Of a stretch of 64,000 nucleotides of DNA, positions 53,018-62,124 are shown piece after piece; the first letter of the stretch is position 1, and the number at the start of each line of letters is the position of its first letter. A model generated the notes under the pieces. The model was not told the origin of the DNA. It ran no database searches and was given only the letters and a program-made list of their open reading frames with translations. The DNA is from Agrobacterium tumefaciens. Lineage in GTDB: Bacteria > Pseudomonadota > Alphaproteobacteria > Rhizobiales > Rhizobiaceae. The translations under genes were made by a program, and so were the position numbers. The DNA lies in the NCBI RefSeq assembly GCF_005221385.1, contig NZ_CP039903.1:2108001-2172000 (forward strand), read 5' to 3'.

Positions 53018-54178
53018 TTAGTTCTCGTCCGTCCGCCCGAAGCGGCGCGGCGTCAGGAAAGAGGAAGGCGTGGCCGGAGTTCCGGGCGCACTGTTGGGGG
53101 CAACCTTGCCGGTTGCTTTCGAGGCGTCCGAAGTGGCATTGGCACCGCCGTTTTCCGTTCCGGCCGATTTTTCGGTTGCGGATTTGCCATCGTAGAGCCT
53201 GCCCGAAACCGCCACTTCAAGACCGCCGGTTTTCATGTAGGCCGTTTTCGCCGTCTTGATGATGTAAGGCACACCGTCCACGCCGGGGCGGACATTGGCG
53301 AACAACAAGGGCAAGCCTGCATCAATCCCCGCATCGCCAATAACGGTGACAGAAACCGAGCCTTCGCCGCGCTGCAATTCCTTGGCCTTGGCCCGCGCGG
53401 CCTTGTCGGCTTCGGCGGGCGATGCATAGGGTTCCGGCAAACGATAAACGCTATCGCCGTCTGCGTCCGCATCGGCGTCGATTTCCACCCGTTCGGCCTT
53501 GTCGGAATCCTGATAGTACGCCACGACCTTGCTGTATTTCGTACGGTCGTTGATTTCGACTTTCAGGCTTCCGACCTTGATTTTCTCGGGCGTCAGGATG
53601 ATCGAGCCGAGCGGCGCACCCGACGCAGAAAGACCGGAGCCGAGCCGGGTGAAAATCAGGCGCTTTTGCTTGACGGCGAAAAGACCGTTATGCCGTTCCG
53701 CAAGCCGCCGCAGGAAATTGATATTGCTTTCGTCCTGCTGCGCCAGCCATTCATATTGGAAGTCCGCAAGGTCTTCATCAACGGCGGGGCTTAACCCGCT
53801 TTCGTTGGCGATCTGTGACAGGATATCGCCTAGCTTCGTTTTATCCCATGACCTTTCCTGCCGCTCTTTCAGCTTTCCGCTGCGAAGGTCCGCAGCCCTG
53901 CCAGAGATCGACATTTTATAAGGCAGGCAATCGACATTGACTTTGTCCGCAGTGAAGACGCCTTTCAGCACGAGATCATCACCGAAACCCATCTTGACCG
54001 AAATGATTGCACCCTTACGCGGGATCGCAAGAAAGTTCGGCGGGCCGTCATTCAGTTCAATATCCACCGTGTCGGATTTCATGCCCTCTTCGTCAGTGAC
54101 GGTCAGGGAGAGCAAACGCTCATAGAAATGGCCTGCCACCGGCACGCCGTCGATACTCACTTCCACGCGCGGTTTCAT
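53018..54178 (-). CDS. Phage late control D / baseplate hub protein
   Basis: A 386-residue tail protein of the gpD (P2) family, the hub that carries the tail needle and contacts the membrane. N-terminal ILSLTVTDEEG-like LLSLTVTDEEGMKSDTVDIE, ISVKMGFGD and GLFAVKQKRLIFTRLG are typical; there is a short Asp-Ala repeat (DADADADGD) and a serine/alanine-rich C-terminal linker. Start ATG 54178. Follows X by 2 bases. Confidence 0.85.
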   Translation of the reverse strand: MKPRVEVSIDGVPVAGHFYERLLSLTVTDEEGMKSDTVDIELNDGPPNFLAIPRKGAIISVKMGFGDDLVLKGVFTADKVNVDCLPYKMSISGRAADLRSGKLKERQERSWDKTKLGDILSQIANESGLSPAVDEDLADFQYEWLAQQDESNINFLRRLAERHNGLFAVKQKRLIFTRLGSGLSASGAPLGSIILTPEKIKVGSLKVEINDRTKYSKVVAYYQDSDKAERVEIDADADADGDSVYRLPEPYASPAEADKAARAKAKELQRGEGSVSVTVIGDAGIDAGLPLLFANVRPGVDGVPYIIKTAKTAYMKTGGLEVAVSGRLYDGKSATEKSAGTENGGANATSDASKATGKVAPNSAPGTPATPSSFLTPRRFGRTDEN

Positions 54179-54180
54179 GG

Positions 54181-54393
54181 TCAGTCCCAAAGGCTGGTCA
54201 ACGGCTTGGCCGTGCTGGTGGCGGGTATGTCCGGCATGGTGATTTTCGTGCCGAGAGGAAGAACAGGCCCGAGCGCGGCAAGACCCGGATTGGCATCAAT
54301 AACGGCTTCGACCACTTTGGCCGTGCGCCCATAGAAAGCGAGGCAGGCGAGATCAACAGTCTCGCCCTGCCGTGTGGTGTAAATTGTCGCCAT
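54181..54393 (-). CDS. Phage tail protein X (LysM-like)
   Basis: A 70-residue small tail protein of the gpX type with a LysM-like fold: YTTRQGETVDLACLAFYGRT and VEAVIDANPGLAALGPVLPL, ending near KITMPDIPA. It connects tail tube and baseplate. Located in the expected place between U and D. Confidence 0.85.
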   Translation of the reverse strand: MATIYTTRQGETVDLACLAFYGRTAKVVEAVIDANPGLAALGPVLPLGTKITMPDIPATSTAKPLTSLWD

Positions 54394-54397
54394 GTGG

Positions 54398-54862
54398 TCA
54401 CCGGAACAGTTCAGACAGGAAGGATGCAGCCCGATCCACAAGACCGCCCGCACTTGGCAATGTGCCGGAGCCAGAGCGCTTGAGCGTGATGGAATAGGCG
54501 TTACGCCCGGCCTCGCCACGGCGGTTAATGTAGCTGCGGTCCTCTTCCACGGACTGCACCGTAAACATACCTTGGATGACACCCTGCGCCGCATCACCGG
54601 TCACAAGCATCATCTCCGTTCCCGCCATGGATGCGGCAATGATACCGTCAAGCTGCGATTGCCCGCCAAACTCTTCGGGAAAAAGAACACCCGAAATTGT
54701 CACTTCGTCGGAAGTCGGGCCGGTCCATTGCTGCTGGTTAAGGGTTTGGCCGACAGGCATATCCACCCAAGGGGTGTTCACCTTGCGCTTGACGCCCTGA
54801 TATCCAAAACCCAAACCCTCGAAGGCGAAGCCTCCGAGCATCATTGATGTGTGACCAGCCAT
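54398..54862 (-). CDS. Phage tail protein U
   Basis: A 154-residue gpU-like tail completion protein (FAFEGLGFGYQGVKRKVNTP, LDGIIAASMAGTEMMLV). GGAG is 5 bases before ATG 54862. In P2-like phages U precedes X and D exactly as here. Confidence 0.85.
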   Translation of the reverse strand: MAGHTSMMLGGFAFEGLGFGYQGVKRKVNTPWVDMPVGQTLNQQQWTGPTSDEVTISGVLFPEEFGGQSQLDGIIAASMAGTEMMLVTGDAAQGVIQGMFTVQSVEEDRSYINRRGEAGRNAYSITLKRSGSGTLPSAGGLVDRAASFLSELFR

Positions 54863-54924
54863 AGGGACTCCAAAAGTTTCGAATTTCGCTGTAAGCGATC
54901 TATGGGCTTCCAAGGGGGAAAGAG

Positions 54925-55542
54925 ATGAAACGAATAGTTTTTTTAGTGGCAGGGCTTCTAATCACCAGCACGGGAGCACACGCCAGCAACCTTTACTGCG
55001 CCGCTTACGAGGCCGAATATGAAAAGAACAAAGGTAAAACCTTCAGCGACATGTCCGCCGACTACAGATCAGCCACGACTTTTTTGTTTGGAGCGTACTT
55101 GGCGGTGACCAAGCAAACGCCAGCGACGGTCGACAATACGGATTTCAACAAATACCTCTTTGCAGTCTCAGCAAGCTGCAAAGCGACGCCGAAGCAAGCG
55201 ATTATGGATGTAGGTTTGCAAGAGATTGCTAAATGGAAACCACGAAAGACGTCACGATATTCCGAGATATCGTTGATCGACCTGAAGTTAGACATCCAAA
55301 AAATGGCAGGACAAGAGATCGAAACCCAAGCAAACGTCCAGATATTCGGCGACATGGGAATGCTCCAAGATGGAATGATGGACGCAAATCCCTTGCCTCT
55401 TGACTTTAAGAAGGTGCCGCGAGACCAACGAAAAAAGTTACTGGAACAATGCAGCATGGGTTGCCGAGCCACAGTGCAAGGCAAGGTGGGAAATGTAATG
55501 TTTCAGAACGGCATCGTAGCGGACGCCGTTCTCATTGATTAA
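54925..55542 (+). CDS. Secreted protein of unknown function, prophage moron candidate
   Basis: A 205-residue protein on the strand opposite to the tail operon. Residues 1-20 (MKRIVFLVAGLLITSTGAHA) form a strong Sec signal peptide; mature cysteines occur near residues 25, 84, 176 and 180. Ribosome site AAGGGGGAAAGAG just upstream. AT-richer than its neighbours. Inserted between U and the tape measure, overlapping the latter's end by 4 bases. These are the hallmarks of a moron expressed from the lysogen. No family recognised. Confidence 0.75.
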   Translation: MKRIVFLVAGLLITSTGAHASNLYCAAYEAEYEKNKGKTFSDMSADYRSATTFLFGAYLAVTKQTPATVDNTDFNKYLFAVSASCKATPKQAIMDVGLQEIAKWKPRKTSRYSEISLIDLKLDIQKMAGQEIETQANVQIFGDMGMLQDGMMDANPLPLDFKKVPRDQRKKLLEQCSMGCRATVQGKVGNVMFQNGIVADAVLID

Positions 55543-57689
55543 TCGCTAAACAACCCTTCCGTACCTGCGGCAATCTGGCTGCCGAGATCGGTAGCCGCCG
55601 CCGCTATTGCCTCCTTGGAGTCGGCAATACCGGTTATGGTGGCGGTCGCATATACCGTTACGTTCGGCGGCTGCGGGTTGACAATACGCACATCCTGCGT
55701 GGCAGTTGGCCTCGTCATTTCAGATAGCGAGGCGGCATCGATCCTCACGGACTTGATACCAAGATCATCGGCAGTTTTTCCGGGCAAGTTTTCCGTGCTG
55801 CCGCCAAAACCGTTCGCGCGCGCAGCCCTCGCCGCATCCAACGCAAATTGTGTCGAAACTGAGGGCGGCGCTGGATCGGTGGGCAGGGATGAGAAGAAGC
55901 TGCCTATAGCGTGGAGAGCATCTTCGACACCCGGCAACAGTGCTTTTCCTTGGCTGTAGGGTGTGTTGCCGGAATAGGCTGCTTTGCCCAATTCGTAGGC
56001 CCCGCCAGCGGCAGCACCATACACCCCCATGCGAGCAAGCCCCAAGAGGATGGAAGACCATCCACCGGCAGCGCCGCCCACAGCCGCGGCAGTAGCTGCT
56101 GTTGCCGCCCCAGTTCCGGCAGCAGCAGCGGGCGTACTACCGCCAACAATAGCAGCAATTCCCCCCGCGACTTTAAGCGCCCCGAGCAATGTGCTTGCTC
56201 CAGACAACACAAACAGCGCCGCCGCCAACTTTCGAATGGTGCCAGCCAACATGGAAATACCCATGCCCCACGCAAAAAGCTGGAAGCCATAACCAGACAT
56301 TTCCGCAAAAAACTTGGCGATAGGGTTATCCTTTATCGCATCGTTCAATTCGCGGATGGATGCGCCCCACTCCTTCGCCCGCATGAAGATTGCACCAATG
56401 CGGTCGGCGGCGTTCGGATCGACAGGACCAAGCAACAGGTCGCCGAGATCGTTCATGAACTCCTTCATGCCGCCGGTATAACCGAAGCCCTGCGCAAATC
56501 CCTTCGTGAAATTCGTGATCTGGTCGAAGATCGTCACGCGGTTGCCGAGCGTGTCCAGCACCTCACCGATGCCCTGCGCGCCCTCGCGGATGGTCGGCAA
56601 CATGCTGTCGCCGATTTCCTCGAAGACATTGGAAATCTTGTTCCCAAGCAGGTCCAGAACGTTTTGCGTGGTGCTGGCGCGCTGGATGTACTCATTGAAT
56701 GCCGAGCCTGCGTATTTCGTGCGGTCGGCCACGCTGTCCAGCGCTTGATCCAAGAGCTTGATATTGCCAACCAGCGGCATGAAGGCGCGGGCTTCGTCGC
56801 CGAAGAATTCGGACAGCAAGGAAACCTGCTTATCCTTCGGCGCTTTCGCAATCGCCGTCAGCACCTTGCGCATGGTGCCTTTCGCGTCTTTCTGCATATC
56901 CTTGGCGATGGAGGGCAGATGCAGCCCTAGCGCCTTGGCCGCGTCCCGTTGCGACTTTTGGGCAAACTCGCCTTTCGTCAGTCTACGGATGACGTTCAAC
57001 ATGGCGGTTCCCGCCGTGCTGGCATCCGAACCGGCGGAGATCATGGCGCTACCCATGGCCGCAAGTTCTTCTTTTGCGAAGCCGCCCATTTCACCGAAGG
57101 AGCCGACCCGCAACATGAACTCGGTCACGTCCTTGGCCTTGGACGCCATGTTGTTCGACAGATGGTTGATGGCATCGGCCATGTCGCCGGTTTCCGCGAC
57201 CGTCAAACCAAGCTGCGTTTTCAGCTTGGCAAGGCTTTCGCCTGCCTCACCTGCGCCGAGATCGAAGGCGATGCCGACGCGCGCCGCCATTTCCGCGAAA
57301 CTTTGCAAGTCTTCGGTCGCGATACCGCTTTCACCTGCGGCAGCGAACAGCGCGGCAATGTCATTTGCGGCGAGCGGGATTTCGCCGGACATGCGCCGGA
57401 TGCTGCGGCGCATGTTTTCAAACTGTTCGTCATTGGCTTCGACCACCTTTTTCACGTCTGCAAATGCAGACTCGAAACTGATGGCTGCGCCCGCCGTCGC
57501 CTCGAAGCCACGCGTGACGCCGAAGTAACCAGCGCCGAGCGCCACGGCCTGCCCGATCAAACCGCGCATGGGGGCGAAGGCAGAAACAGATTGCGCCCGC
57601 AGGCCGTCCAGCGACCGCGTGATGTGCTTCGCGCGGGCAGACACATCATCAAGGAGGGAGACGCGAAGAGTGCTTTGCTGGACAGCCAT
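55539..57689 (-). CDS. Phage tail tape measure protein
   Basis: A 716-residue tape measure protein that sets tail length. The N-terminal part has a typical TP901-like core (FADVKKVVEANDEQFENMRR, LAKLKTQLGLTVAETGDM); the middle is helical, and about residues 460-560 have hydrophobic glycine/alanine-rich segments (AALFVLSGASTLLGALKVAG) likely to insert into membrane. Start at 57689 (MAVQQST) or two codons earlier at 57695, where ATG overlaps the E' stop as ATGA. Length would predict a tail of roughly average myovirus size. Confidence 0.88.
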   Translation of the reverse strand: MAVQQSTLRVSLLDDVSARAKHITRSLDGLRAQSVSAFAPMRGLIGQAVALGAGYFGVTRGFEATAGAAISFESAFADVKKVVEANDEQFENMRRSIRRMSGEIPLAANDIAALFAAAGESGIATEDLQSFAEMAARVGIAFDLGAGEAGESLAKLKTQLGLTVAETGDMADAINHLSNNMASKAKDVTEFMLRVGSFGEMGGFAKEELAAMGSAMISAGSDASTAGTAMLNVIRRLTKGEFAQKSQRDAAKALGLHLPSIAKDMQKDAKGTMRKVLTAIAKAPKDKQVSLLSEFFGDEARAFMPLVGNIKLLDQALDSVADRTKYAGSAFNEYIQRASTTQNVLDLLGNKISNVFEEIGDSMLPTIREGAQGIGEVLDTLGNRVTIFDQITNFTKGFAQGFGYTGGMKEFMNDLGDLLLGPVDPNAADRIGAIFMRAKEWGASIRELNDAIKDNPIAKFFAEMSGYGFQLFAWGMGISMLAGTIRKLAAALFVLSGASTLLGALKVAGGIAAIVGGSTPAAAAGTGAATAATAAAVGGAAGGWSSILLGLARMGVYGAAAGGAYELGKAAYSGNTPYSQGKALLPGVEDALHAIGSFFSSLPTDPAPPSVSTQFALDAARAARANGFGGSTENLPGKTADDLGIKSVRIDAASLSEMTRPTATQDVRIVNPQPPNVTVYATATITGIADSKEAIAAAATDLGSQIAAGTEGLFSD

Positions 57690-57691
57690 GG

Positions 57692-58083
57692 TCATTCTCT
57701 CATGATTTTCCGGTACTCCTTGCAGGTGTTGAAATATGCAAGGAGCTTTCGGGCGGGCCATCGCTCAATGACGTCGAGCGATGTTTTTGCAGTATCGGCG
57801 ACGCAGACGGCGACTAGCCGCCAGTCGTGTTCGTCGGGTCGTTTCCCAAGAGTGGTTTTGTCTTGGCGACGATGATTTTAAAGTCGTTGCCCTTGATCTT
57901 TTTGAAGGCAGGCAGCGGAACATCGGAAATGAGGGCCAGCAGCGTGACCATCTGGCCGATGCCAGGAGAAGAGCTATCCGCCAACAGGAGGTCGCCGACT
58001 TCCGGTTCACGGAACGTCAGTTCGGAATAGGTCTTGCCATCATGCTCCACCGGCTTGGCAAGCGGTACATTTACGGAATCCAT
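57692..58083 (-). CDS. Tail assembly chaperone E+E', made by -1 ribosomal frameshift
   Basis: The upstream frame (E, 89 residues, 58083 to 57814) carries the slippery heptamer G-GGA-AAC on the minus strand at 57847-57841, in the correct frame for a -1 slip. After slipping, translation continues in the -1 frame for 49 codons to a TGA at 57694-57692, giving a 130-residue E-E' fusion ending in WPARKLLAYFNTCKEYRKIM. Placement between tube and tape measure, and this arrangement, match the lambda G-GT and P2 E/E' chaperones. The fusion frame has no start codon of its own. Confidence 0.82.
57814..58083 (-). CDS. Phage tail assembly chaperone E (unshifted product)
   Basis: An 89-residue protein of the phage TAC_7 type, begins MDSVNVPLAKPVEHDGKTYS and has TFREPEVGDLLLADSS. 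It terminates at TAG 27 bases after the slippery site. Working with the E-E' fusion it coats the tape measure during tube polymerisation. Confidence 0.85.
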   Translation of the reverse strand: MDSVNVPLAKPVEHDGKTYSELTFREPEVGDLLLADSSSPGIGQMVTLLALISDVPLPAFKKIKGNDFKIIVAKTKPLLGNDPTNTTGG

Positions 58084-58158
58084 GGTGTCACCTGAAAAAA
58101 TGGCCCGCATCACGCGGGCCGGATTGGAAGGAATGGAGAGTGAAGGGAGGGCGAGCCG

Positions 58159-58671
58159 CTACAGCAGCAAGGCGTTGCGGATATCGCCGAACTGCGAGAC
58201 GCCGCCGACTTTGAAATCGAAATCGTCCATCTCGTAGATTTCTTCGCCGTCGATTTCGAGCTTGTAATAGTTCACGTCCACGCCGTAGTCGTTTTCGGAA
58301 AGCTCGCCCGGCTTCCACGTGCCGGCATCGGGTTTGAAGACCCTGCCGCGAATGGTCATCACCGCGCTATGCGTGGTGCCGTCCTCGTCCACCAGTGCGC
58401 CGGTAATCATGAAGGGCGTTTCCGTACCGATCTTGATACCGTGCAGCTTCAAAATCTGCGGGTCCATGCCCGGCATCTTGAAGCTGAATTCCAGCGCGTT
58501 GTAACCGAGATGGACCTTGCGGGCCTTGATCATCCCGGCATTGCGGACATCCTCGCGGACGGCTTCGGGAACCGGCGGTGTGATATCGCCGATCTGCCCG
58601 AGCTTGCTTTGACGGTCGGCCCACAGCATGCAGTTCCGCAGGATGTAGGCCGGGAGAGTTTTTTGCGCCAT
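58159..58671 (-). CDS. Phage major tail tube protein (FII)
   Basis: A 170-residue FII-family tube subunit (LPAYILRNCMLWADRQSKLG, VHLGYNALEFSFKMPGMD, DYGVDVNYYKLEIDGEEIYE). Directly follows the sheath gene, 12 bases away. Confidence 0.9.
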   Translation of the reverse strand: MAQKTLPAYILRNCMLWADRQSKLGQIGDITPPVPEAVREDVRNAGMIKARKVHLGYNALEFSFKMPGMDPQILKLHGIKIGTETPFMITGALVDEDGTTHSAVMTIRGRVFKPDAGTWKPGELSENDYGVDVNYYKLEIDGEEIYEMDDFDFKVGGVSQFGDIRNALLL

Positions 58672-58683
58672 GTGAAAAGCTCC

Positions 58684-60150
58684 TTACGCGGCGACCGAGA
58701 GCGCGCCGATTTCGATTGCCCCGTTCACCTCGTCAATCAGCAACTGATACCGGACGATTGGATTGCGATGGGTAGTGATGTGGATTTGCTCCATCAGACC
58801 GACCGGCTCGAACTCCACACCCAGCAGGGTCTTGCCGTTGACCATAAGCGTCGGATCATTCTGGGACGACAGCCAGACGCTACCGCCGAGAATGTCTTCG
58901 TTGTTCGTGAAGACACGCATAGCCGCGTTACCGTCTTCGATGAGCATTTTGAAATTGCCCTTCCGAGTCTTGCGATCCACATGCAAGAAATAGAGGTCTT
59001 CAAGGGCTTCATTGACCATATCGGCGGTGGCGCGCACGCTGTCGAACTGCCACAGCGGATCATCAATTGCGAGACGGCTACCCCACGTCCTGAAACCGCC
59101 GCGCTCATTGATGATCGTGGCGACCTGATTTTCGTTCAGGTAGTTGCTGTCATCGGGATAGGAGATCGTCCGCGCCACGCCGTCGATGGTACGAATGATC
59201 TTGTTCGACACCGAACCGGAGAAACCTTCCGACGATGCGACGACACGTGCGCGGACGCCAGCGAAGACGGCGGCAACAGGCTTGGTCACTGGCACGCCGT
59301 TGACGTTCTTGATCACCTTCGGGTCGATGATGAGGATGCGCCCGCCGTTAACCGTCTGACGGAAGCGCACGGCTTCGGCGTCGGTCGTGTTCGGCCCGGA
59401 GATATAGGCGCGCGCGCGGATTTTCGGGGTGATGGCATTCAGCGCCGAAACGAAGGGGTTCGCCACGTCACCGACATTGGCGGTGGCGGTCGGCAGCACC
59501 TTGCCAGCATCCGCCCCGCCGCCCGTGAAGGTCAGGGCAGGCGCTTGCGACATTTTCTTGCCGGGCGTAACGACCTTGACCGAAACAACCTTGTCGGCGT
59601 CAGCCCCGGTCCCCATCACGGCTTCCAGCGTCGGCAACACCTTGCCGGGATCATTGCCGCCGCCCGTCGCGGTTACGACCGGCGCTTCCGTCAGGTTGTC
59701 GCCCTGCGAAGTCAGCGATACCGAAACAACGCCGTCTTCAATCCACGCGCCGGTATCTCCGGCAGTGATGATGACACGCGGCTGATAGCCGGTCAGGGCC
59801 TTGGCGCGGAGTGCGGAATAGATGCCAGTCCGGGCCACGGGATCGCCGATGAGGTTGTTTTGCAGCGTTGCCGGGTCGGCGCTGTCGGGGACACGGTTGA
59901 CGATGCACCAAGAGCCGCCTTCATCGAAAATAGTGGTAAGGTCTTGCAGCAGGGTTCCCGCTGCGCCGAGCGCCGCCGCCGCCGTCAACGACCGAACCAT
60001 GGTCGGATAATCGAGAGGAAAGGCGGCAGGGTCCGCGTCTGGTGCGATGCCGTTGACGAAGGTAATTCCGCTGCGGGTCACGCCTGCGATTGCTGGGGTG
60101 TCGGCGCTTTCTACAAGCTTGACGCCATGATGATAGGACAGGTCAACCAT
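58684..60150 (-). CDS. Phage contractile tail sheath protein (FI)
   Basis: A 488-residue tail sheath. The N-terminus (MVDLSYHHGVKLVESADTP), VGIIGTAP-like ITFVNGIAPDAD and the C-terminal domain from about residue 330 (YLNENQVATIINERGGFRTW, then DMVNEALEDLYFLHVDRKTR) are typical FI features. There is an inserted domain (about 140-230) of Bacterial-Ig-like repeats (two copies of ATGGGNDPGKVLPT-like sequence), an unusual decoration. AAAGGAG precedes ATG 60150; an in-frame TTG lies upstream. Confidence 0.9.
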   Translation of the reverse strand: MVDLSYHHGVKLVESADTPAIAGVTRSGITFVNGIAPDADPAAFPLDYPTMVRSLTAAAALGAAGTLLQDLTTIFDEGGSWCIVNRVPDSADPATLQNNLIGDPVARTGIYSALRAKALTGYQPRVIITAGDTGAWIEDGVVSVSLTSQGDNLTEAPVVTATGGGNDPGKVLPTLEAVMGTGADADKVVSVKVVTPGKKMSQAPALTFTGGGADAGKVLPTATANVGDVANPFVSALNAITPKIRARAYISGPNTTDAEAVRFRQTVNGGRILIIDPKVIKNVNGVPVTKPVAAVFAGVRARVVASSEGFSGSVSNKIIRTIDGVARTISYPDDSNYLNENQVATIINERGGFRTWGSRLAIDDPLWQFDSVRATADMVNEALEDLYFLHVDRKTRKGNFKMLIEDGNAAMRVFTNNEDILGGSVWLSSQNDPTLMVNGKTLLGVEFEPVGLMEQIHITTHRNPIVRYQLLIDEVNGAIEIGALSVAA

Positions 60151-60275
60151 TCTGCTGGTCTCCTTTGAAGGTTCCAAATTTTGAAGAAGGGTTCCGGCTC
60201 AAACCCGGAGATGAGGAAGCGCCCCCGCCGATGGCGGCGGGGTGTATTTTCAACAGTTCAATGGCCGGTCTGGCG

Positions 60276-60845
60276 TTAGGCGATTTCCGCTTGTCGCCAC
60301 ATTGCGTCAACCTGCGTTTCAGTCAGGCTGAGTGCAGCGGCAATTAGCAGAAGTGTCGGGTGAGAGCGTTCGAAATTGCCAGTAGAAGACCACTCGATTT
60401 TCGCTTCTTCCTTGGCAAGACCTTCCGGCATTGCGGCGATTGCAGCTTCCACCGATTCTACGGAAATGCCGTTCCTAACGAGGGTGAGCCGAAGTTGACG
60501 GGCTGAGATGTTATTGAAAACTGCCGGTTCTGGTGGAGCGTCAACAAGCACACCGCCCTGATAGAGCGTTCCATCCGCAATATCGTCCGGGTCGGCGTCA
60601 ATGCCCAAAACAATCCTGTCGTTGGGAACCATACGTGAGGGGTCTTGCTCAACGTTGGTGACTTTGAATGTCACCGGGTCGACCATCGCCCACGCGCCAT
60701 AAATGGCCGTGAGGAAGTTGCCCTGTTCGTCCCATGTCGTAAGACCGTGCCGGATATCATACCAGTCGTGGCCGTCCTCATTGCTGAAGAACATGATGCC
60801 GCTCGTACTGGTGAGCTTGAAGTGTCCAAAGTTGACGATTTCCAT
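60276..60845 (-). CDS. Tail fibre assembly-like protein
   Basis: A 189-residue protein just downstream of the tail fibre gene. The C-terminal half (SVESVEAAIAAMPEGLAKEE, KIEWSSTGNFERSHPTLLLI) resembles phage tail-fibre assembly chaperones or DUF4376-like domains. Exact family uncertain. Confidence 0.65.
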   Translation of the reverse strand: MEIVNFGHFKLTSTSGIMFFSNEDGHDWYDIRHGLTTWDEQGNFLTAIYGAWAMVDPVTFKVTNVEQDPSRMVPNDRIVLGIDADPDDIADGTLYQGGVLVDAPPEPAVFNNISARQLRLTLVRNGISVESVEAAIAAMPEGLAKEEAKIEWSSTGNFERSHPTLLLIAAALSLTETQVDAMWRQAEIA

Positions 60846-60854
60846 GGGTTCACC

Positions 60855-61958
60855 TCAAGCGTTATGTGCCGTGATCCAGCCGCGCACCGGATCAAACAGT
60901 TGGAAGTAGCGGTAACAGAAGTGCTTCATCCAGTTGTTGCTCTCGACATAAAAGCCAGTCACCGCGCTTCCTGCTGGAGCTTCCCGCCATAAGTTGTAAC
61001 TCATAGTGAATTCACCACGAGACACCCACCGGGAATTAAGGTTCGCCACGCGGTCATTAGCCCAAGCCTGACCGCGCTCGTTTGCATGAGCGTAGGCACG
61101 GTCTTCGATCCGGCTATTGATGTCACCTATCGAGCGAGACCACATCGCCCCGTCATCGGATACCCGGAATGCCCAATTCCCGTCACTTGCGACAAAGCCG
61201 ATGTTGCCATCGTTATGGTGCAAGTTTCGGGTCTGATTGTTGTCGGTGTCCCGCAGATGGACCGTGGGAGCGTTGTTACTGATCTGGAGGTTGCCCGTTA
61301 AGGTGCCGCCAATCAGTTTCAAGTATCGCCCGTCAAAGAGCGTGGTAAGCGCAACCTTGATGTTTCCCCATGTCGTTTTGAACATGGTGGAAGCACCAGC
61401 CGCAACGCCAGCGAAGAAATCGCCGTCGTCAGGCGTTGCCTTGCCATTCGCCCCGGCGACGGCTGCACCCACTGTGGCGGTTGTCGTCAGCGCCGGAAGA
61501 TTGGCCTGCGGCACTTTTGCATCCGGGCCGAGTGGCGCTACCCCATCCGCAACGTCTTTCTGATCGGCGCGCAGATAGTCGGCGAGCTTGGTATCAACAG
61601 CCTCCGAAGCATCCTGTATGGCGTCTTGTACGGCCTGCGCTGACGCATACCATGCAGCCTCTTTCCCACCGAGCTTGAGGGCATTCGGCGCGGTCCCGCC
61701 GACAATGATCTGGTCAATTTGCTCCTGTGCGAGCGAAATTGATTGCTGCAGGGTGGCAATCTGCGGCGCAACATTGACCTGAATGTAATCGAGTGACGCC
61801 TGCACGCCCTCTGCCATGAGGCGTTCAAATGATGCTTCCAGCTGCTCGCGGGCAGTCAGACGCTCATCAATGTCGGCCATCGTGGCATTCCACAACAGCC
61901 GGTCGATGAGCGTCTTCGGCCACGAGGGAAGCTGATAGCCGTCAGACCTCTCTGGCAT
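60855..61958 (-). CDS. Phage tail fibre protein
   Basis: A 367-residue fibre: a helical, coiled-coil N-terminus (ERLTAREQLEASFERLMAEG), an alanine-rich shaft, and a receptor-facing distal part with LKLIGGTLTGNLQISNNAPT and VASDGNWAFRVSDDGAMWSR repeats common in tail fibres. GAGG is 9 bases before ATG 61958. The distal end likely determines host range. Confidence 0.82.
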   Translation of the reverse strand: MPERSDGYQLPSWPKTLIDRLLWNATMADIDERLTAREQLEASFERLMAEGVQASLDYIQVNVAPQIATLQQSISLAQEQIDQIIVGGTAPNALKLGGKEAAWYASAQAVQDAIQDASEAVDTKLADYLRADQKDVADGVAPLGPDAKVPQANLPALTTTATVGAAVAGANGKATPDDGDFFAGVAAGASTMFKTTWGNIKVALTTLFDGRYLKLIGGTLTGNLQISNNAPTVHLRDTDNNQTRNLHHNDGNIGFVASDGNWAFRVSDDGAMWSRSIGDINSRIEDRAYAHANERGQAWANDRVANLNSRWVSRGEFTMSYNLWREAPAGSAVTGFYVESNNWMKHFCYRYFQLFDPVRGWITAHNA

Positions 61959-62115
61959 AGTCAAGCACCTCGTCACCTTCCTGCTCGATGATCGCCATCA
62001 CCAGCGAACCGCGCATGTTGATTTCGTTCAACGGATAGAATGTGAAACGTCCGCGCTTGACGATGCGCGAGAGTTTCACATCGTAGGATTTCTCCGGGTC
62101 GATCTTGCTAGCCAT
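61942..62115 (-). CDS. Small tail-region protein
   Basis: A 57-residue protein, too short for usual gene-finding cut-offs. It begins MASKIDPEKSYDVKLSRIV after AAGGGG 6 bases upstream and ends 17 bases inside the fibre gene in another frame. The overlap with the fibre start suggests coupled translation. Pattern KRGRFTFYPLNEINMRG resembles small baseplate-associated proteins of phages. Confidence 0.7.
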   Translation of the reverse strand: MASKIDPEKSYDVKLSRIVKRGRFTFYPLNEINMRGSLVMAIIEQEGDEVLDYAREV

Positions 62116-62124
62116 TGGAACCCC

